The notes below the pieces were generated by a model that was not told where the DNA came from, did not search any database, and was given only the letters and a program-made list of their open reading frames with translations. The position numbers were made by a program, and so were the translations under genes. A stretch of DNA of 64,000 nt from Castor canadensis (lineage: Eukaryota; Chordata; Mammalia; Rodentia; Castoridae), in assembly GCF_047511655.1 (NCBI RefSeq), contig NC_133390.1:127587583-127651582 (forward strand). Reading direction: 5' to 3'. Below, in pieces: positions 32,862 through 43,079 of this stretch (position 1 is its first letter; every line of letters begins with the position of its first letter).

Positions 32862-32958
32862 GGACCAGAGGTGTGGCTAAAGCGGTAGAGTGCCTGCTTT
32901 GCAAGCGTGAAGCCCTGAGTTCAAAACTCCAGTCCTGCCCCAAACAACAAAACAACCT
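32862..32958 (+). repeat. ID-like SINE
   Basis: 'gtggctaaagcggtagagtg' and 'ccctgagttcaaaactccag'. Confidence 0.88.
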
Positions 32959-33146
32959 TCCATTGGACAGAGCTAAAACAAAACAACACAGAAAAAATGA
33001 AAATAAAAGGGCAGATAAACACTAACAAAAGATATCCTGCCAAGTAATAAAAATTAAATGGGATTCAAGGTGAAAAGTTCAGACAAAAGAGAGATATTTC
33101 ATATTGATAAAATCATAAATTCCCAAAGGGATATGGTCAAGAATGT

Positions 33147-33272
33147 GCAGGCACTAGCTGAAGGGGGGGGGGTGTTAGTATATGTTTGTAATCCCAGTAT
33201 TCCAGAGGTAGAGGCAGGAGAATCATGAGTTCAAGGCCAACCTGGGCAACATAGATCCTGTCTCCAGAAAAA
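33147..33272 (+). repeat. B1-like SINE
   Basis: 'atgtttgtaatcccagtatt' and 'gttcaaggccaacctgggca'. Confidence 0.88.
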
Positions 33273-33315
33273 GTAAATGTATAGGTGCTGACAACATAGC
33301 TTTCCTCTTTTCTTC

Positions 33316-33624
33316 CTTTTTTTTGGCAGTACTGGGCTTTGAATTTGGGCTAGGCAATTGATCTATCATTTGAGCCATATTCCAGCCCTTTTTTGCTTTT
33401 TAGTTATTTTTCAGAGAAGATTTCAAGCTTTTTGCCTAGGCTCAGCCTTGGATCGTGATCTTCCTACCTATGCCTCCCTCGTACCTGAAAATGCAGATGT
33501 GAACCTTCATGCTTGGCTTGTTTGTTGAGATGGGATCTAACTTTTTGCCCAAGCTGGACTTGAATCTTGATTCTCCCCATCTCTACCTCCCAAGTAGCTG
33601 GGATCATGAGTATGCACCACATAG
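33316..33624 (-). repeat. Trimeric SINE
   Basis: Read on plus: inverted ID module ('agtactgggctttgaatttg'), inverted B1-like arm ('ttggatcgtgatcttcctac') and a second inverted arm ending 'gtatgcaccacatagc'. Confidence 0.85.
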
Positions 33625-33630
33625 CTTTTT

Positions 33631-33956
33631 TCTTTTTTTGGAAGCTCTGGGATTTGAACTCTGGGCCTCAAGTTTGCTAGGTAGGCACTCTACCAGTTGA
33701 GCCATGCTCTCAGCCCTTTTCCACTTTAGCTATTTTTTATGTAGGGTCTGGCATTTTTTGCCTGTGTAGCCCTCAGACTGTGATTTCTACCTGAGGCCTC
33801 CCTTGTTACTGGGACCACAGGTGTGCACCATCAAGCCTGGTTTATTGGTTCAGATAGTCTTGCTAACTTTTTGCCCAAACTAAAACTGTGATCTTCCCCA
33901 TCTCTGCCTCCTGAGTAGCTGGAATTATAGATATGACCCACTGTCCCTGGCCTTCT
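33631..33956 (-). repeat. Trimeric SINE, second copy head-to-tail
   Basis: Same module order as its neighbour ('gggatttgaactctgggcct', 'accacaggtgtgcaccatca', 'atgacccactgtccctggcc') but separately inserted and differently diverged. Confidence 0.85.
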
Positions 33957-34013
33957 TCATGGCTTTTCTTAAAAACAACTTTATTGGAAATTGAAATTTA
34001 AAGAAACCCAAGA

Positions 34014-34224
34014 GGCCAGGTGCTGGTAGCTTACGCCTATAATCATAGCTACTCAGGAGGCAGAGACCAGGAGGATCTCGGTTAGAAGCCAGCCTGGGCA
34101 AATAGTTCTGTGAGACCCTATCTCAAAAATAACCTTCACAAAAAAGGGCTAGTGGAGTGGCTCAAGGCATAGGCCCTGAGTTCAAGCCCCCCGTACCGCA
34201 AAAAAAAAAAAAAAAAAAAAAATT
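34014..34224 (+). repeat. Dimeric SINE with long A-tail
   Basis: 'ccaggtgctggtagcttacg', linker 'cttcacaaaaaagggctagt', shortened ID arm ('gcataggccctgagttcaag') and about 22 A. Confidence 0.92.
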
Positions 34225-34242
34225 AAACTAATTTAATTACAC

Positions 34243-34885
34243 TTAGAAAAACAACTTTATTAAATTATAACTAGCATATCACAAGTTTCACCCATTTTAA
34301 AGTATATAATTCAGTGTTTTTCATGTATTCTCGGACATGAGTACATATCACCAATCAGTTTAAACATTTTCTTCTTTTTCTTTTTTGGTTGGACTGGAGA
34401 TTGAACCCAAGGCCTCAAGCAAGCTAGGCAAGTGCTCTACCACTGAGCTATACCCTCAGCTTCTAGTTTTAGAACATTTTCATCACCTCAAAAAAGACAC
34501 TCTACCCCCTTTAGCTATCACCACTCTACCACTCCATTCCTCCCCAGCCCTAAACAACTATTAACAACTCTGTCTCTAAAGACTTCTGAACTTTCATACG
34601 AATACAATAATATAATAATTGTGCTTTTGTAATTGGCTTATTAGTGCATTTTTAAGGTTCATACAAGTTACAGTGTATATCATTACTTAATTCTTTTTAA
34701 TGACTAAATAATACCCCAGTGTAGTTTATTTTTGCATGTGGATATCCAGTTATGCCAACACTATTTGTTGAAAAGTTGATTCTTTCCCCTATTGAATGGT
34801 CTCGTCAGCCTTGTTGAAATCAATTGACCATATCAGTATGGGTGTATTTCCAAGGTATTAATTTATTCCATTAACAGGGTATAGT
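34243..34885 (-). mobile_element. Ancient L1 relic (antisense), split by a SINE
   Basis: 'aagtatataattcagtgttt', 'ttttagaacattttcatcac' and 'gtgcttttgtaattggctta' match the family at 5.9 kb. The stretch 'ccaacactatttgttgaaaa' (about 34756) comes from its ORF2 3' region. Confidence 0.7.
34383..34463 (-). repeat. ID-like SINE
   Basis: 'ggactggagattgaacccaa' to 'ccactgagctataccctcag'. Confidence 0.85.
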
Positions 34886-34909
34886 ACTCTTTCCCCATAT
34901 TTGTATTTT

Positions 34910-35556
34910 TTCTTTCTGCAGTTTTAGTTACCTATGGCCAATTTGCAGTCAAAAAAATCTTAAATGGTAAATTCCAGAAGAAAAATATTCTTAGGTTTTA
35001 AGTTTCAGTCATTCTGAGTAGTATGATGAAATCCTGTGTCATTCTGTTCTGACCTGTCCATGACATGAATCATCCCTTGTCCAGCATTTTCACACTGTAT
35101 ATGCTACTCACCTGTTAGTCACTCAACTGTCTTGATTATCAGATCAACTATCACAGTGCTTATATTCAAGGAACCCTAAGTAGAGGTCTCATACTATGTC
35201 ATAATGCTGATATTATTAACTTCAGCACATCTCAGTATGCACCATTGTGTCATCCCACATTATCACAAAAAGAAGAGTAAGTACAGTACAATAAGCTATT
35301 TTAACACAAACACACATAAAGATCATATCCACATAACTTTTATTATAGAATATTGGTATAATTGTTCCATTTTATTATTAGTTGCTGTTGTTAATCATTT
35401 ACTGAGCCCAATTTATAAATTAAGCTTTATCACAGATCATGTATGTACAGGGAAAAACACTATATAGAGGGTTTGGTCCGTGGTTTCAGCATCCATGGGG
35501 ACAGGGGTCTTGGAACATGTCCCCAGAAGACAAGGGAGGAGCTTCATTATAACACA
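34910..35556. mobile_element. Tigger-like DNA transposon relic (TcMar)
   Basis: The left end 'cagttttagttacctatggc' and the right end 'tggtttcagcatccatgggg', 'caggggtcttggaacatgtc' resemble decayed inverted termini of a non-autonomous Tigger element. Internal landmarks include 'ctactcacctgttagtcact', 'gttattgttaatc'-like sequence near 35390 and 'taaattaagctttatcacag'. No transposase frame remains. Confidence 0.65.
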
Positions 35557-35574
35557 AAAATTGACAAAGGATAT

Positions 35575-36091
35575 AAAAGAAATTAACACCCCCTGAGGAT
35601 AGGTAAGACACCTAAAAAACTAGCTAGCATTTGTTGCCCTTAACACAGAGAAACTAAAGCAGATACCTTAAAGCAACTGAGGCCAATAGGAAAAGGGGAA
35701 CAGGTACTACAGAAAAGGTTAGATCAAAAAGAATTAACCTAGAAGGTAACACCCACGCACAGGAAATCAATGTGAGTCAATGCCCTGTATAGCTATCCTT
35801 ATCTCAACCAGCAAAACCCCTTGTTCCTTCCTATTATTGCTTATACTCTCTCTACAACAAAATTAGAGATAAGGGCAAAATAGTTTCTGCTGGGTATTGA
35901 GGGGGGGGGAGCGGGAGGGGGTGGAGTGGGTGGTAAGGGAGGGGGTGGGGGCAGGGGGGAGAAATAAACCAAGCCTTGTATGCACATATGAATAATAAAA
36001 GAAAAATGAAAAAAAAAAAAAAACCAAATGCTGGTGAAATAAAATTGAGTTATCAATGTTAAAAAAAAAAAAGAAAAGAAATTAACACCCC
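35575..36091 (+). mobile_element. Short L1 3' insertion with 18-bp TSD and a second poly(A)
   Basis: Identical 18-bp repeats (aaaagaaattaacacccc) lie at 35575-35592 and 36074-36091. The insert starts in the L1 3'UTR ('tgaggataggtaagacacct') and holds the G-rich tract (about 35900-35958) and a first A-run near 36010-36023. About 37 bases not found in other L1 copies follow, with AATAAA inside 'gaaataaaattgag', and then a second A-run (36060-36073). This is a canonical target-primed insertion carrying a probable 3' transduction. Confidence 0.88.
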
Positions 36092-36246
36092 TAATAGAAG
36101 TTTTATAAACTTAGTCTTTCTCAGACTTCAAGTAATTAATTAATTAAATGAAAAAATTAATTGAACAAAAGGTAAAGATATAAAATTAGAATAGGTAAAT
36201 GAGCAAGCTTAATCTGATAGATAATAGTAGATATAGTAGATGTGGG
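36092..36246. other. AT-rich flank, nothing recognised
   Basis: Contains 'aattaattaattaaat', a simple AT-rich stretch. Confidence 0.4.
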
Positions 36247-36338
36247 TTTTTTTTTTTTTTGTGGTACTGGGGTTTGAATCAGGGTCTCACGCTTGTAAGC
36301 AGTTGGTCTGCCACTTGAGCCACTCTGCCAGCCCAATA
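36247..36338 (-). repeat. ID-like SINE
   Basis: T-run, 'ggtactggggtttgaatcag' and 'gccacttgagccactctgcc'. Confidence 0.9.
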
Positions 36339-36714
36339 TGGTTGAAGTGTCTATTTCACTGAGATGTGTATGTTTTCAAACCCCCAAATTCTCTCAAAGA
36401 AGGGCCAGCTACAAAGCCTATGTACTAACTATGAGGGGTATCAGTCACATACCTTACTATGTAAGTAGTGTCCTCCAAGTTGCACAATATGATATCTTTG
36501 CTCCAAATTGATCATATAGAGGCTTTAAGAATGTTGCCTAGCGTTCTTTAAAACTTCAGTACCCTGTGACCGAGTGTGGAAATAAAGTAGGCTAGTAGTT
36601 TGTTGTTGCTGGAGTCCTAGGCCAAAGGCCTAACTCTGGAGTGGGGAGTGGGGTCCAAGAAGTCTGGACACTTATCTCAGAAAATCAAACAGAAAAGGTA
36701 ATGGTAAAAACCAG
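36339..36714. other. No feature recognised
   Basis: Unique-looking sequence. Confidence 0.35.
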
Positions 36715-36808
36715 GAACTTTGGTGGAGTGGCTCATGTGCTAGAGTGCTTACCTAGCAAGCAAGAGGCTCTGAGCTCAAACACTAGTACTGCCAAAAAAA
36801 AAAAAAAT
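36715..36808 (+). repeat. ID-like SINE
   Basis: 'tggtggagtggctcatgtgc', 'cactagtactgccaaaaaaa'. Confidence 0.88.
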
Positions 36809-37418
36809 TCCAGGATCTTTAATCTGTATAACTACACTGACTGTAAGTATACTATAAGTACACTGACTGGGAAGACAAGGGGACTAGTGTCCTTAGTCCC
36901 ATCTCCAGAGAGCTAACAAGATCTTGTCCAAGATTATATAAGAAGGGGGAAGCAAGAAGTACAGATAATTAAACAGTCATGGTCAAATCTGGCCTGGATG
37001 ATGATTATCTCATGTTAGTCAAGTTGGGGCCACATCTGATAAGTAAATTGCCATTGCCTGGGGGATAATCCAGGATGTTTATCCATCAGAACTGTTGTTC
37101 CTGGAATCCAAGGGGACTGCATGAGAATGACTCAGAAGAGTCAACACGGAGGCACAGGTGCCAAGTTTTTAGTTACCAAGGGATATCTGCAGGCATTCAC
37201 AGGCCCAACCAAAGAGGCTGCTTTTGATAAAAGCACTTACTTGTTACAGAGAGTGAGGGAGGAGCAGTAGGAAAAGAGATTAGTGTAAGGGGCAAGGTCC
37301 CCATCAGGTAGGAGCTTGCAGACCATAGGAAGAGTTAGCATTTTTCTTCCCTAAATGCCAGGAGAAGCCACTGAAACCCTATGATTGAGCACATCAGTGG
37401 CGGAAAGACACGTGGCAC
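36809..37418. other. No feature recognised
   Basis: Unique-looking or too decayed to classify. Confidence 0.3.
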
Positions 37419-37445
37419 AGTGTCTTAGTCCATTTGTGCTACTAC

Positions 37446-38055
37446 TGTTACCTGGCTGGTGGTCTAAGAAGATTCCCAAATTCTGTGTCATCTGAACAGA
37501 GAACTGGACAGAGACACAAATTGCCAAATAGTAGCAAAACTTTATTGAAAGAAAAGGAATAAAAAAGTAAAAGAAAGCACTACAAAAGAAAATGGTGGGC
37601 ATTGATTTCTTTGTTTGAACCCAATTTATAAGTTGTAAGGCAGGCAAAATCTGGGCAGTCCTTAGGGAGACAGTAAGGTGGCTGGCAGGTTTAATTAACA
37701 CAGCCTTGTCACATAACATGGGGTATTTTGTACATGTGACTATGCTAATTTCCAGGTCTTTAATTGTATGTAAGAGATGTGACCAATATTCATAAGGTCT
37801 TAAGTAGAAGAGTTTGCCTAAGAGGTCAAACTTGACCTCCCTTTTACTAGGCTAACCAGACCCAGAGGTGTCTCTTTGGATGCTATCCTGCAAAGATATT
37901 TACAACTGCCAGGGTATTCACAACATAGAGAGGATTTATTGCTTTAGAGATGGCTCAGGGTGGTGCTGGAGGAGTACTGAAAAAAGTCTAGCATGAAAAT
38001 GTCAGGTTGGTTAAGAGAAGAGAGTCTCTGATTGGTTATTTTCCGCTTGCTAGCC
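37446..38055 (-). mobile_element. ERV LTR, antisense (copy 2), inside the MaLR LTR
   Basis: The plus strand begins 'tgttacctgg', so the LTR ends in ...ACA on its own strand. On the minus strand a TATA-like 'cttataaattgg' (plus about 37621-37632) precedes AATAAA (plus 37541-37546). It shares several blocks with the LTR at 10.7-11.1 kb. No viral genes flank it: a solo LTR. Confidence 0.7.
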
Positions 38056-38337
38056 TGTCTCACCATGATAAAATACCACAGGCTACAGTAATCTATAAAA
38101 ATTCAAGATCAGGTTCAGAGTCTGGTGAGGGCTACTCTCGGTCTTCAAGATGGTGCCTGTTGCTGCACTTGCAAAGAGGACAAACACTTGTTGTCACATG
38201 ACAGATGGGATAGAAGGGACCAAACTCATTCTCTCAAATCCTTTCATAAAGGCAGAAATCCCATCCACGAGGGCAGAACCCTGATGACCTAATCATTCTC
38301 TCTCACTCTCTCTTCCCTCTCTCAACTCCCCCCGCCC

Positions 38338-38518
38338 AGCCCTGGTGCTAGGGTTTGAACTCAGGGCTTGCTCCTTGAGCTGCTTCACAAGCCCTTTTTC
38401 TTTCTTTCTTTTTTTTTTTTTTGAGATAGGAATTCAATAACTGTTTGCCCCGGCTGGCTTTGAACCACGATCCTCCTGAGTAGCTAGGATTACTGGTGTG
38501 AGCCACCAGTGCCTGGCT
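38338..38518 (-). repeat. Dimeric SINE inside the MaLR LTR
   Basis: 'gctagggtttgaactcaggg', then 'tagctaggattactggtgtg' and 'agccaccagtgcctggc'. Confidence 0.88.
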
Positions 38519-38590
38519 AAGGCCATCTCTTAATACTGTCACACTGGAGGTTAAGTTTCAACATGAATTTGGGAAGGTACACAAACATTC

Positions 38591-39024
38591 AAACTATAAT
38601 ACAAGGAGACAAATTTAGGCAAGAGATGACAGTGGTGGCGAGGGGGGGAAGGTAAGAAATGGATAGATTCAGGATTTTTTTTTTAAGGTCGAGTTGTTGG
38701 AAGTGAGGTATGAGGAAAAGAAAGATGACTGAAGCACAATTCCTGGATTTTTGTTCCAAACAACCAGGCAGACAATAGTTGTTGCAGAGATGGGGAAGAC
38801 TGTGGTGCAGGAAACTTGGATGAAAAGATTTATTTAGACCACATTAAGTTTGTGATGCCTATTAGACACTCAAGGTAAGAGGTCAGACTGGCTGTTGAAT
38901 GTTTTTCTTTAATGGGATGGATTTGAGGATATTTAAACTTCCCTTCCAAACATAGTAAAAACATCTATCAAATTGCTGGTTGATGCAATAAATTAGAGGG
39001 TATACACATATGCTAGTTCATTAT
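38591..39024 (+). repeat. Probable old interspersed repeat
   Basis: 'gatgcctattagacactcaa' preceded by 'agatggggaagactgtggtg' and 'tggatttttgttccaaacaa' follows a common ancient mammalian repeat. Its family is not assigned. Confidence 0.45.
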
Positions 39025-39158
39025 ACAATATATACTTGAGATGGGGGAGTTTATGTTGGTCAGGCTGGCCTTGAACTCCTGAACTCAAGAGATCCTCCTG
39101 CCTCTGCCTCAGTTTCCTGAGTAGCTACGACTACAGGAGTATGCCACTGGCACCCAGT
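39025..39158 (-). repeat. B1-like SINE
   Basis: 'ggtcaggctggccttgaact' and 'acgactacaggagtatgcca'. Confidence 0.88.
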
Positions 39159-39429
39159 CATAATCATTTTTAATAGAAAAATGTAGATGTTAATAAAATA
39201 GTGTGCACAGTTTGCCTCTAGCTTTAAGAATACAACATATATTTCCTCGGAATGGAATGGAATATGAGCGGTGACTACCACAGGTGTTGGGATTTAGTGC
39301 GGTTTTACTCTTTTTAATTCTTGTTATTGGTAATTTAAAACGTCTTCAATAATCACGTACTACTTGCGTAATGTTTTTCAAATGAAGAAAATCCATGAAG
39401 GTCTGTAGACCCAGGCAGGAGGCTGCTGG

Positions 39430-39930
39430 GTTACCTATCAGGTGAGTGGCATCAAGGTGATCAGGCTGCGGAATAGACCCAAGGCAGGAGGTAAGGAGGG
39501 CCCGCCCACGAGCGCGTGAGGGCGAGAGGTGGGCGGTCCTAGGACGCGCCTGAGAGTCACGTGCTCGCCGGCCTCCAATGGCCGACTCCGAGCCCACCTT
39601 GAGGACGGGGCGGGGCGCCGGGCTGGCGTCACCAGGACAACGGGCATCGCCGGCGCCGTGTGACCCGAGACTGTGGGAGCTTCCTGGCTTTTCGGCCATG
39701 GTGAGTCTGGGGCCCGCGCTGGCCGGGCCGTCTCGCCCTTCTCCGGTTAGGGCCGGTTCGGCGGGCTGGGCCGGGAAGATCGCCGGGGTCTGCGCGGCGG
39801 TTGGTGTCGGGGCGCTGCCCAGACCCCTTTCCCCCTCACTGGGCCGCCGCTAGCTGACGGGGTCCGCCGGGTCGAGTCGGGAAGGCACCACAGCGGGCGT
39901 GGTTATAACGGAGGAGCGTGTACGAGAATG
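39430..39930. promoter_or_regulatory. CpG island promoter of a plus-strand gene
   Basis: CpG-dense segment with Sp1-type boxes ('acggggcggggcg', about 39604), a CCAAT-like 'ctccaatgg' near 39573 and a palindromic E-box CACGTG at 39558-39563 (context gagtcacgtgctc). USF/MITF-TFE type factors bind such E-boxes (established). No TATA box is seen, so initiation is probably dispersed. The only exon-like signal is on the plus strand. Confidence 0.8.
39578..39700 (+). CDS. First exon ending in ATG at a splice donor; unidentified gene
   Basis: At 39698-39700 an ATG in good context (ttcggccATGg) is followed directly by the consensus donor GTGAGT (39701-39706). The exon then contributes a single methionine codon and a phase-0 intron follows. 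This architecture is common in short housekeeping genes such as ribosomal and mitochondrial proteins (established pattern; no identity implied). An upstream in-frame ATG at 39578 (ccaATGGcc) would add 40 codons (MADSEPTLRTG..., arginine/proline-rich). I think that part is more likely 5'UTR, but both starts share the frame. No exon 2 was found with confidence up to 64 kb, so the protein cannot be named. Confidence 0.55.
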
Positions 39931-40469
39931 TCACCTAGAGCCATGGGTACACTGCTGCGGTCTTCTTCCAGTCTCGTTTTTTGTGCGGTTATGTCAGTAA
40001 CATGTATTCGTTTCAAATCCATCACTCTGTTAGGGTTTCTAGCATGTGGAAATTTAAATTCGTAGTTGGAGACAGCCCTCCCTTCTTTTGGAAAAGTGGG
40101 AGACATTGAGCTGGAGAGCTTTTTTGGGTGCAGCACCCTCTTTATAGGATGTAATTAATCCATAACTAGTGCATTGTAAACGTCTTAAGAAGTTATCCTT
40201 GTTTAGCAACTTGGGAAGCCGTGGGCATGCCCCCCGGCCTTCAGTTCGGGTTTTGAAACCTAACTTGGCTCGTATACACAAGGGTCCGGGAATTGCCCAA
40301 GGTGTGATTTCTCTGGAGGCCTCCAAGGGTGTCAAAGAAGAGATGGAACTGGACCTCCTTGGTGTAGAATTTTTGGAGGGTTAAGAGAAATACCTAACTT
40401 TAAGAAATAATTTTTTTAATCATAAGGAATTCAGTGGAGATTTGTTGTTATTGTTGTTGTTGGTTTTTT
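39931..40469. other. Presumed start of intron 1, no repeat recognised
   Basis: Unique DNA downstream of the donor at 39701. Open frames of 71-93 codons on both strands have no motif support. Confidence 0.4.
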
Positions 40470-40544
40470 TGTTGTTGCCGGAACTGGGTTTTGGACTCAG
40501 GGCCTTGTATTTGTTGGACAGGCATTCTGTCACTTGAGCCATGC

Positions 40545-41475
40545 CCCTAGGCCTTTTTTTTTTTTCTTTTATTATTCATATGTGCATACAAGGCTTGGTT
40601 CATTTCTCCCCCCTGCCCCCACCCCCTCCCTTACCACCCACTCCGCCCCCTCCCTCTCCTCCCCCCTCGATACCCAGCAGAAACTATTTTGCCCTTATTT
40701 CTAATTTTGTTGTAGAGAGAGTATAAGCAATAACAGGAAGGGACAAGGGTTTTTGCTGGTTGAGATAAGGATAGCTATACAGGGTATTGACTCACATTGA
40801 TTTCCTGTGCGTGGGTGTTACCTTCTAGGTTAATTCTTTTTGATCTAACCTTTTCTCTAGTTCCTGGTCCCCTTTTCCTATTGGCCTCAGTTGCTTTTAA
40901 GGTATCTGCTTTAGTTTCTCTGTGTTAAGGGCAACAAATGCTAGCTAATTATTTAGGTGTCTTACCTATCCTCACCCCTCCCTTGTGTGCTCTCGCTTTT
41001 ATCATGTGCTCATAGTTTAATCCCATTGTTGTGTTTGCCCTTGATCTACTGTCCACATATGAGGGAGAACATACGATTTTTGGTCTTTTGGGCCAGGCTA
41101 ACCTCACTCAGAATGATGTTCTCCAATTCCATCCATTTACCAGCAAATGATACCATTTCGTTCTTCTTCATGGCTGCATAAAATTCCATTGTGTATAGAT
41201 ACCACATTTTCTTAATCCATTCGTCAGTGGTGGGGCATCTTGGCTGTTTCCATAACTTGGCTATTGTGAATAGTGCCGCAATAAACATGGGTGTGCAGGT
41301 GCCTCTGGAGTAACCTGTGTCACAGTCTTTTGGGTATATCCCCAAGAGTGGTATTGCTGGATCAAATGGTAGATCGATGTCTAGCTTTTTAAGTATTCTC
41401 CAAATTTTTTTCCAGAGTGGTTGTACTAGTCTACATCCCCACCAACAGTGTAAGAGGGTTCCCTAGGCCTTTTTT
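40545..41475 (-). mobile_element. 5'-truncated L1 (element C) with 15-bp TSD
   Basis: Copies of ccctaggcctttttt (40545-40559) and ccctaggccttttt(t) (41461-41475) flank about 900 bases of L1 in reverse orientation. These are A-tail (T-run on plus), 3'UTR with its G-tract (C-rich on plus, about 40598-40670) and the ORF2 C-terminus. Confidence 0.9.
41046..41460 (-). pseudogene. ORF2: L1 element C ORF2, C-terminal fragment
   Basis: A minus-strand frame of 99 codons (41345-41046) reads MGIYPKDCDTGYSRGT, then WYLYTMEFYAAMKKNE and a C-terminus ending SLICGQ. It represents only the last part of ORF2 and is interrupted upstream. Confidence 0.88.
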
Positions 41476-41741
41476 GCTTTAGTTATTTTTCCGATAGGGT
41501 CTCACTCTTTAGGACCAACATACGCCTACCTGTACCTCGAGTAACTGGGGCTACAGGTGTGTCTCACCATGCCCACCTTGTTTGTTGAAATGGGTTCCAT
41601 TAACTTTTGCCTGACCTCAAACTGAGATCCTCCTGGATCAGATATTTGGGTTAGGGGAAGTCCCCACCTGATAATGCAGAATACTCTCCAAGTGCAGTTG
41701 GCCTTCTGGAGAGAAACCTGACCTGGCTGCCGTTTTTTCTT

Positions 41742-41923
41742 TCCTTTTTTAAAAAAAAATTACTGGAGTTTGAACTCAAGGCTTGTACCTTGAGCCACTC
41801 CACCAGCCCTTTTTTGTGATGGGTTTTTTCGATAGAATCTCGATAACTATTTGTTCCGGTTGGCTTTGAACCAGGATCCTCCTTGTTAGCTAGCATTACA
41901 GGTGTGAAACACTGGCACTTGCT
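41742..41923 (-). repeat. Dimeric SINE
   Basis: 'ctggagtttgaactcaaggc', linker 'ccagcccttttttgtgatgg' and 'tagctagcattacaggtgtg'. Confidence 0.88.
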
Positions 41924-42115
41924 GTGTTTTTTCTTAATGACTAAGCAGAGGGATGGTGGTGAGAGAAAGTGGATGGTCTGTATCTCTCCTTAACTCTAGC
42001 AAGATAACTCCCAAGTGTGTGGCTGCTGATAGACTGAAGAGAACATTGTACACAAATAACAGTAAAACCATCTTTATTTTGTGTTTCTTTTTAATTGTGA
42101 GAATTCTTTATGTTG

Positions 42116-42238
42116 TTGCTGTTTTTTGAGACAGAGTTTTGCTGTGTAGCCCAGGCTGGCCTCTAATTCATGATTCTCCTGCCTCAGTCTTCAAGTTTTG
42201 GGATCACAGGCATGTGCCACCACATCCAGCCTGACTGC
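42116..42238 (-). repeat. B1-like SINE
   Basis: 'tttttgagacagagttttgc' to 'catgtgccaccacatccagc'. Confidence 0.92.
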
Positions 42239-42254
42239 TACTATTGTGTTAATG

Positions 42255-42412
42255 TGTCTCAAACTGTCACAGCCCTGCAAGGAAGATACCATTTCTCCAT
42301 TTTAGGGATGAGGAAACTGAGGCACAGAAGCTTAAAGTAACGTGGCCAGGTCTTGCAGCTGATAATTGGGCCAGGTTTCAAAAGCAGGCAGTTTGTTTCA
42401 GAATCTTCATAT
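42255..42412 (+). repeat. MIR SINE
   Basis: 'gatgaggaaactgaggcaca', 'gaagcttaaagtaac' and 'cttgcagctgataattgggc' are MIR core motifs. Confidence 0.8.
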
Positions 42413-42845
42413 GTGGCCATTGGATGGTATTGCAATGTGTAGTGTATCATACATTCTCTAATGTATGCTTTACTTATTAAGAAATTAGTTTTTTTTCTTG
42501 TTGGGATTTTAAGGTTTGAGAAGTTATGAATGATTTATATTTTGTTGTTCCTAGCATTGAGTTAGATGATGTAGAACCAGAGGCATGCCCAGCCTTTTCT
42601 CCCTTTCTTTTGCATTCTTCTCTTTCACAAAGTTGAAATGAAAAGAAATTGGTGAAGACAGGTGATTAGATCAGTGCTCATACTCCTGGCTGTAACAGTA
42701 CGGAAAGTTTCTCCTGTCACTTTAGTTCATGTTGAGGAATTGGCATCTCCTTTTTGTGAATAATAAAAACCAGTGTTTTACATAAAGCCATTTAGATGTG
42801 GAAGATGAAACAGTATCTTTTAGTAATTGATTTTTTTCCTAAGTT
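42413..42845. other. No feature recognised
   Basis: Unique-looking AT-rich DNA. Confidence 0.35.
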
Positions 42846-42940
42846 TTCTTTTTTTTTTTTTTGTGGTACTGGGGTTTGAATTCAGGGCTTTGTATTTGCA
42901 AGGAAGATGCTGTATCCCTTGAGCTATACCTCCAGTTCTA
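42846..42940 (-). repeat. ID-like SINE
   Basis: 'ggtactggggtttgaattca' and 'cccttgagctatacctccag'. Confidence 0.9.
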
Positions 42941-42949
42941 ATTTTTCAA

Positions 42950-43079
42950 ACTAGTTTTAAGATTTATTTTTATATTACTACTCACTATGTAGCATACCTA
43001 GGCTGGCCTTGAGATCCTGCTGCTGTTTTAGCTTCCTGAATGCTGGGATTGCAGACTTGTGCCACCATGCCCAGCTAGT
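42950..43079 (-). repeat. B1-like SINE
   Basis: 'cctaggctggccttgagatc' and 'cttgtgccaccatgcccagc'. Confidence 0.85.

Larger units (their letters stand above)
37419..38590 (-). mobile_element. MaLR-type LTR (antisense) with two later insertions
   Basis: 'gtcttagtccatttgtgcta' at the left edge matches the antisense end of MLT/MST-type LTRs. After the inserted LTR it resumes with 'aaaataccacaggctacag', 'agtctggtgagggctactct' and 'catccacgagggcagaaccc'. It ends past the SINE with 'taatactgtcacactggagg' and 'aagtttcaacatgaatttgg'. Confidence 0.7.
40470..41645 (-). repeat. Trimeric SINE split by an L1
   Basis: Left part 40470-40550 ('gaactgggttttggactcag' to 'gagccatgcccctaggc'). The right part from 41461 carries two inverted B1-like arms ('gggctacaggtgtgtctcac', 'tgacctcaaactgagatcct'). 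Confidence 0.85.

Noticed and set aside
41651-41896. 81-codon minus-strand protein
   Set aside because: Its translation is a dimeric SINE read through; similar artefacts explain the open frames at 10329, 14371, 24467, 25519, 36641 and 38348.
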